Below, in pieces: positions 59,688-64,000 of a stretch of DNA of 64,000 nt. The position numbers and the translations under genes are program-made. Numbering within the stretch: position 1 is the stretch's first letter; the number at the start of each line of letters is the position of its first letter. The notes under the pieces were generated by a model. That model ran no database searches and was not told where the DNA came from. It saw only the letters and a list, made by a program, of their open reading frames with translations. This DNA is from a bacterium (GTDB lineage Bacteria > Desulfobacterota > DSWW01). The DNA lies in NCBI GenBank assembly GCA_028277985.1, contig JANQFG010000164.1, positions 1 to 64,000 of the forward strand, given 5' to 3'.

Positions 59688-60821
59688 ATGGAATACGAAC
59701 TCACAGAAGAGCAGAAAATACTCCAGAGCTCGGCCGCCGACTTCCTGAAGAAGGAATGTCCCAAAGAGCTGGTGAGGGAGCTGGAAGAAACCGACGAAAA
59801 GCACTCGCCCGAGCTCTGGCGAAAGATAGCCGAGCTGGGGTGGCTGGGCCTCAACCTGCCCGAGGAATACGGGGGAACCGACTGGACCTTCCTGGACATG
59901 GCCGTGCTCATGGAAGAGATGGGCTACAATATCTGCCCGGCCCCGTTCATCTCCACGGCCATCCTTGGATGCGTACCCGTCCTCGAGGCCGGCACGGATG
60001 ACCAGAAGCAGGAGATCCTGCCCAAGGTGGCCGGCGGCGAGCTGATCATGACCATGGCCCTGACCGAGACGGACGGTGGATGCGAACCGGCGACGATCAA
60101 AGTCAAGGCTACGCAGGAAGACAACGGGTGGGTCATCGATGGGGTCAAACTCTTCGTCCCCGACGCCCTGGTGGCTGACTACATCCTGTGCGTGGCGAGA
60201 ACGAGCGAAACGATCGATCCTGAGGCGGGCCTGACTTTGTTCCTGGTCAAGAGAGACCTGCCGGGAGTGACCGTCACCCCTTTGAAGACGATCTCCAAGG
60301 AGAGTCAGTGTGAAGTTGCCTTCGAAAAGGTCCGCCTGGATGCAGGGAGCATCATCGGACAGGTGGACAAGGCATGGCCTGTCGTCAAGACCGCCATGAA
60401 CAAGGCCGCGCTGGCCCGTGCCTCTGAAAGCGTTGGCGCCATGCGGGCGGCACTGGACCTGAGCCTGGCCTACTCCAAGGACAGGGTGCAGTTCGGACAG
60501 CCCATCGGGGGGTTCCAAGCCATGCAGCACTATATGGCCGACATGTGGGTGGACATACTCGGCGCCCGCAACCTGGTGCTTCGGGCCGCCTGGAAGCTGT
60601 CCACCGGAGGGGCGGCCGACAAGGAGGTCAGCATGGCGAAGATCAGGGCAGGGGAGATGGGACGGAAGGCGACGACCACGGGTCACCGGATTTTCGCCGG
60701 CATCGGCTTCACCATGGAGCACGATCTGCACCTGTACCATCGCAGGACCGTGGCGGGCGATATCGTGTTCGGTGACTCCGATTTCCATCACGAGCAGGTG
60801 GCCAAGAGCCTTGGTCTCTGA
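59688..60821 (+). CDS. Acyl-CoA dehydrogenase (second subunit)
   Basis: The 377-residue protein has the N-terminal helical part (MEYELTEEQKILQSSAADFL), LGLNLPEEYGGTDW, TMALTETDGG and the segment YSKDRVQFGQPIGGFQAMQH, the Arg-Gln-Phe-Gly site that binds FAD phosphate in the partner. Its C-terminus lacks the GTSEIQ motif, having DIVFGDSDFHHEQVA instead. That is the split seen in heteromeric acyl-CoA dehydrogenases such as mycobacterial ChsE-type FadE pairs for steroid or ring side chains. It is 78 bases behind the other dehydrogenase gene. Confidence 0.93.
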   Translation: MEYELTEEQKILQSSAADFLKKECPKELVRELEETDEKHSPELWRKIAELGWLGLNLPEEYGGTDWTFLDMAVLMEEMGYNICPAPFISTAILGCVPVLEAGTDDQKQEILPKVAGGELIMTMALTETDGGCEPATIKVKATQEDNGWVIDGVKLFVPDALVADYILCVARTSETIDPEAGLTLFLVKRDLPGVTVTPLKTISKESQCEVAFEKVRLDAGSIIGQVDKAWPVVKTAMNKAALARASESVGAMRAALDLSLAYSKDRVQFGQPIGGFQAMQHYMADMWVDILGARNLVLRAAWKLSTGGAADKEVSMAKIRAGEMGRKATTTGHRIFAGIGFTMEHDLHLYHRRTVAGDIVFGDSDFHHEQVAKSLGL

Positions 60822-60850
60822 AACAGGACCATACGAGAGGATGAAGAGGG

Positions 60851-62236
60851 ATGTTTTCCAAGATACTGATTGCCAACAGGGGTGAGATCGCCCTTCGGGT
60901 GATACGGGCGACCCGGGATCTGGGCATCGCCAACGTGGCCGTCTATTCCGAGGCGGACGCAGACAGCCTGCACGTCCGTCATGCAGACGAGAGCGTGTGC
61001 ATCGGCCCCCCGATGAGCGCCAAGAGTTACCTCAATATGGAGGCGATCATCGAGGCGGCAAAGAAGGTGGGAGCGGAAGCCGTGCATCCCGGATACGGCT
61101 ACCTCGCCGAAAGCGGACAATTCGGTCGGGCCTGCAAGGACGCCGGTCTGGTGTTCATCGGTCCTACCCCGGAGACCCTTGAGCTCGCGGGCGACAAGAT
61201 CAGGGCCAAGACGATCATCAACCAGGCGGGGGTCCCCATCGTTCCTTCCAGCCCGGGCGGGGTGGCCTCTGTTGACGATGCAGCCGCATTCGCTTCCGAG
61301 ATAGGATATCCGGTCATGATCAAGGCCTCGGCCGGCGGCGGTGGCCGCGGCATCCGTATCTGTCCCGACGAGGAGGTGCTGCGCGAGGATTTTGCCATCG
61401 CAAGGGCGGAAGTCAACGCCGCCTTCGGCGACGACACCCTGTATGTGGAGAAATGTCTGGTCGACCCAAGGCACATTGAATTCCAGGTGCTGGCCGACAA
61501 GCATGGCAACGTAATCCACCTGGGTGAGCGAGAGTGTTCGATTCAGCGGCGATACCAGAAATTGATCGAGGAAGCACCATCCCCGGCCTTGACGCCTGAG
61601 CTTCGGGCAGCCATGGGCCGGGCGGCGGTCGACGCGGCCAGAGCCGTGGATTACTTCAATGCCGGCACCGTCGAGTTTCTGCTCGACCGGGACGGCAGCT
61701 TCTACTTCATGGAGATCAACGCGCGTATCCAGGTGGAGCACCCGGTTACGGAGATGGTGACCGGCGTGGATCTGGTAAAGGAACAGATACGCCTGGCCGA
61801 GGGAGGCAGCCTTGACTACACCTTTGATGATCTGAATCTGAGGGGCTGGGCCATCGAGTGCCGGATCAACACCGAAGATCCTGACCGGTACTTTCTGCCG
61901 TGCCCCGGCACCATTGAAACCTACAACCCGCCCGGCGGGTTTGGGGTGCGGCTGGATACGCATCTCTATCAGGGTTATGAGCTGCCCGTGTTCTACGATT
62001 CGCTGGTGGCCAAGCTCGTCGGGTACGATGGGACGCGAGACGGGGCAATCCGGGTCTTGAGCAGGGCGCTCAAGGAATTCACGATCGAGCCGGTCAAGAC
62101 GACGATCCCTCTCTATCTCAAGATCCTGGACGATCCGGATTTCCAGGAGGGGAACATTCATACAGGCTATGTCAAGAAATTCGTGCCGGATGATGATGAC
62201 GACGATGATGATGACGATGACGAGGATGAAGAGTAA
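60851..62236 (+). CDS. accC: Biotin carboxylase subunit with Asp-rich tail
   Basis: The 461-residue protein is an AccC-type ATP-grasp enzyme: ILIANRGEIALRVIRATRDLG, HPGYGYLAES, ASAGGGGRGIRI, GERECSIQRRYQKLIEEAPS and the catalytic FMEINARIQVEHPVTEMVTG. It carboxylates biotin with ATP and bicarbonate and serves the carrier and the carboxyltransferases of this operon. Odd: after the normal end (YVKKFVP) it carries eleven aspartates and then EDEE, encoded by an irregular GAT/GAC run (62188-62233). A second acidic run lies about 200 bases downstream. The enzyme core is complete. The symbol denotes the general subunit; the acyl-CoA carboxylated may not be acetyl-CoA. Confidence 0.94.
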   Translation: MFSKILIANRGEIALRVIRATRDLGIANVAVYSEADADSLHVRHADESVCIGPPMSAKSYLNMEAIIEAAKKVGAEAVHPGYGYLAESGQFGRACKDAGLVFIGPTPETLELAGDKIRAKTIINQAGVPIVPSSPGGVASVDDAAAFASEIGYPVMIKASAGGGGRGIRICPDEEVLREDFAIARAEVNAAFGDDTLYVEKCLVDPRHIEFQVLADKHGNVIHLGERECSIQRRYQKLIEEAPSPALTPELRAAMGRAAVDAARAVDYFNAGTVEFLLDRDGSFYFMEINARIQVEHPVTEMVTGVDLVKEQIRLAEGGSLDYTFDDLNLRGWAIECRINTEDPDRYFLPCPGTIETYNPPGGFGVRLDTHLYQGYELPVFYDSLVAKLVGYDGTRDGAIRVLSRALKEFTIEPVKTTIPLYLKILDDPDFQEGNIHTGYVKKFVPDDDDDDDDDDDEDEE

Positions 62237-62438
62237 GAGTGACTAGGCCGTTCGATGAGGGCCAGCAGCCTTTCTTGCGGATGTTGCGAGGGAGCGACAG
62301 CGACCGTGGCAACCTCCTGGCCTGGAATTCCTCGCGCATTGTGGTGGGGGCTTCCTTCGCTTCGCTCGGAATCTCCGATTATTGTGACACTCGGCATGTC
62401 AATCGGTGGTCCATGGTTCGTATGGAACGAGACGCAAT

Positions 62439-62474
62439 GACGAGGACGAGGACGACGACGAGGACGAGGATGAA
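62439..62474 (+). repeat. GAC/GAG tract between accC and the ligase gene
   Basis: An irregular GAC/GAG run codes for twelve acidic residues (DEDEDDDEDEDE) in the frame of the downstream ligase, 11 codons before its ATG. It resembles the acidic end of the biotin carboxylase at 62188-62233. The 271-base gap holds no gene that I can support; a GTG at 62406 in this frame has no Shine-Dalgarno. Confidence 0.6.
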
Positions 62475-62507
62475 TGTGGGAGGACAACAGGAATTGCGGG
62501 GGCTGTC

Positions 62508-64000
62508 ATGATCTACGATCCGAACATCTGGCTCAAGAATTATGATCCCGGCGTTGGGGCGGAAGTGGACATCTACGGGGAGTCTCTTGCCCAGCTCTTT
62601 GAAGAAACCGGCAGGAATTACGCCGACCGGCCCGCGCTGAATTACCTCGGCGTAAGGATGACCTACCGGGAATTGATGGGTCGGGCCGACCGCTTTGCAC
62701 GAGGGTTATGCGAAAAGGGCCTCAGAAAGGGCGACGTGGTCGCCTTGAACATGCCGAACATCCCGCACCATGTCATCGCGATCATCGGTGCGCTCAAGGC
62801 CGGGTGCATTGTGTCCGGACTGTCGCCGCTGTTCACACCGGATGAAATGGCCTACCAGCTGAACGACTCCGGCGCCAAAGCCTTGGTCTCCTTGGACTTG
62901 ATGTTCGAAAACGTGTTCTTGAAGATCGCGGACAAGGTGCCGAATCTAGAGACCGTGCTCGTGGCGGGCGCCTTCGATTTTCTTTCCGAAGACGATGCAG
63001 CCCCGAAGGGGTCCCCCGTGCCGGGCAAGGAGGTCGCGGGTTTTGTGGATTTCTGCAATGGCTACCCCCCTGAGGCCCCGGAAGTAGCGCTGTCCCGGGA
63101 GGACCCGGCCTTTATCCTCTACACGGGCGGCACCACCGGAGCGCCGAAAGGCGCGGTTCTTCTTCACAGGAACACGCTGGCCAACCTGGCTCAATTCAAT
63201 GCCTGGCTCGAGATGGAGAGAGGCGCGGAAAGGAATCTTGCCGTTTTTCCCATGTTCCATGTGGCCGGCTGCTTCATCTGCTGCGTGACCCTCTATCTTG
63301 GCGGTGAACAGACTCTGATCCCGAATCCCCGGGACCTGAACCATCTCATCAAGGAATGGGATGACCTGAAGCCGACCTGGGGCATCATGTCTCCGTCTCT
63401 GTACACCATGCTCATGAACGAAGAGTCCTTTCGCCAAATGGATTTCTCCCTGTTGAAGAAGTGCTTCTCCGGGTCGGCTCCGTTTTCGGTGGAAGGAATG
63501 AATGCCGTGGAAGAGTTGGTCGGCAAGGGCAAAGTGACCGAGGGGCTGGCCATGACCGAATGCAGCCCCATGTTCGCCGTGAATCCTTTCAAGGGGAGGA
63601 AAAAGGTCGGGTCCGTGGGTGTACCCATTCCCTCCACCCTGGTCAAGATCATGGACGTCGAGACCGGAGACCGGGAGATGCCGCTGGGGGAGCCTGGAGA
63701 GATTATCGTGCACGGTCCCCAGGTCATGAAGGGCTATTACAACAAGCCCGCAGAGACTTCCCATGCCCTTCGGGAGCACGACGGCAAGATCTGGATGCAC
63801 ACGGGTGACGTGGGCTACATGGACGAGGATGGCTATATCTGGGTGGTGGACCGGTTGAAGGACATGGTCGTTGTGGGAGGCTACAAGGTCTTTTCCACGG
63901 AAGTGGAGGGAAAGCTCTACGAGCATCCGGCCATCATGTTCTGTGCGATCATCGGTTTACCCAACCCGGATCGACCGGGGAGCGAGCTGGTGAAACTGGT
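62508..64000 (+). CDS. AMP-dependent acyl-CoA ligase (3' partial)
   Basis: The gene starts at the ATG at 62508 (MIYDPNIWLKNYD) and runs off the window after 497 codons without a stop. It has the ANL motifs: ILYTGGTTGAPKGAVLLH (P-loop), VTEGLAMTECSPMF, HTGDVGYMDEDGY and DRLKDMVVVGGYKVF. A weak Shine-Dalgarno is seen (GCGGGGG). It follows the biotin carboxylase by 271 bases and is probably part of the sigma-54 operon; it would activate the acid at the start of that pathway. It is clearly different from the ligase of operon B. Confidence 0.93.
   Translation, partial: MIYDPNIWLKNYDPGVGAEVDIYGESLAQLFEETGRNYADRPALNYLGVRMTYRELMGRADRFARGLCEKGLRKGDVVALNMPNIPHHVIAIIGALKAGCIVSGLSPLFTPDEMAYQLNDSGAKALVSLDLMFENVFLKIADKVPNLETVLVAGAFDFLSEDDAAPKGSPVPGKEVAGFVDFCNGYPPEAPEVALSREDPAFILYTGGTTGAPKGAVLLHRNTLANLAQFNAWLEMERGAERNLAVFPMFHVAGCFICCVTLYLGGEQTLIPNPRDLNHLIKEWDDLKPTWGIMSPSLYTMLMNEESFRQMDFSLLKKCFSGSAPFSVEGMNAVEELVGKGKVTEGLAMTECSPMFAVNPFKGRKKVGSVGVPIPSTLVKIMDVETGDREMPLGEPGEIIVHGPQVMKGYYNKPAETSHALREHDGKIWMHTGDVGYMDEDGYIWVVDRLKDMVVVGGYKVFSTEVEGKLYEHPAIMFCAIIGLPNPDRPGSELVKL

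Overview
The window (about 64 kb, GC-rich) looks like a chromosome segment of a metabolically versatile, deltaproteobacterial-type bacterium (Desulfobacterota or Myxococcota-like). The basis is indirect: two sigma-54 enhancer-binding regulators with matching -24/-12 promoters, PAS sensors carrying an EPC-x2-C motif, cysteine-rich lipoproteins, a TRAP T-component-like protein, many acyl-CoA, flavin and Fe-S catabolic genes, and dispersed hairpin repeats of types common in that group. No rRNA, tRNA, CRISPR array, integrase or intact insertion sequence was seen. Species cannot be assigned.

Layout. 1-1089: end of a glutathione-transferase-like gene. 1300-7578 (minus): operon A, led by a promoter with a FadR/PdhR-type palindrome, encoding a small protein, two FAD oxidases around a twin-cluster Fe-S/CCG protein, a truncated nitrilase remnant and a FadR-like regulator. 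7893-13954: GMC oxidoreductase and TetR regulator (minus), divergent from an exported haloalkane-dehalogenase-like lipoprotein (plus) across a perfect dyad; two more exported proteins follow. 14179-24666 (plus): operon B, with the same promoter-operator design as A, encoding a geranylgeranyl-reductase-like flavoprotein, an intact nitrilase, a FadR-like regulator, a UbiD decarboxylase, a small protein, two phytoene-desaturase-like flavoproteins, an acyl-CoA ligase and a SnoaL-fold protein. 24729-25984 (minus): DUF3237 and TRAP T-component-like proteins. 26314-30300: an Fe-S protein, a SHOCT protein and a PAS/sigma-54 regulator with tandem dyads and a -24/-12 promoter driving very small genes, the last one broken.

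30293-32260: a dienoyl-CoA-isomerase-like crotonase divergent from two MaoC/hot-dog genes. 32257-39164 (minus): polysaccharide-lyase-like lipoprotein, hybrid histidine kinase, penicillin-acylase-family hydrolase, methyltransferase. 39213-41218: radical-SAM/DUF4130 putative DNA-repair pair. 41267-47458 (minus): a 2063-residue exported beta-helix protein ending in thrombospondin-3-like and dockerin-like repeats. 47700-50840 (minus): TPR-GAF-sigma-54 regulator. 51041-64000: the operon it probably controls, with AtuA/DUF1446 protein, two carboxyltransferases, a beta-keto acid cleavage enzyme, a crotonase, a biotin carrier, two acyl-CoA dehydrogenases, a biotin carboxylase and an acyl-CoA ligase running off the window.

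How it fits together. The window is dominated by three catabolic units, each with its own control: FadR-type repression for A and B, probably one regulon descended from a duplicated nitrilase-regulator pair, and sigma-54 activation for the carboxylase operon. Activation (ligases), oxidation (flavoproteins), hydration (crotonase, MaoC), carboxylation and cleavage steps are all present, so degradation of carboxylic acids of aromatic, alicyclic or terpenoid type is likely. The actual substrates are not shown by the sequence.
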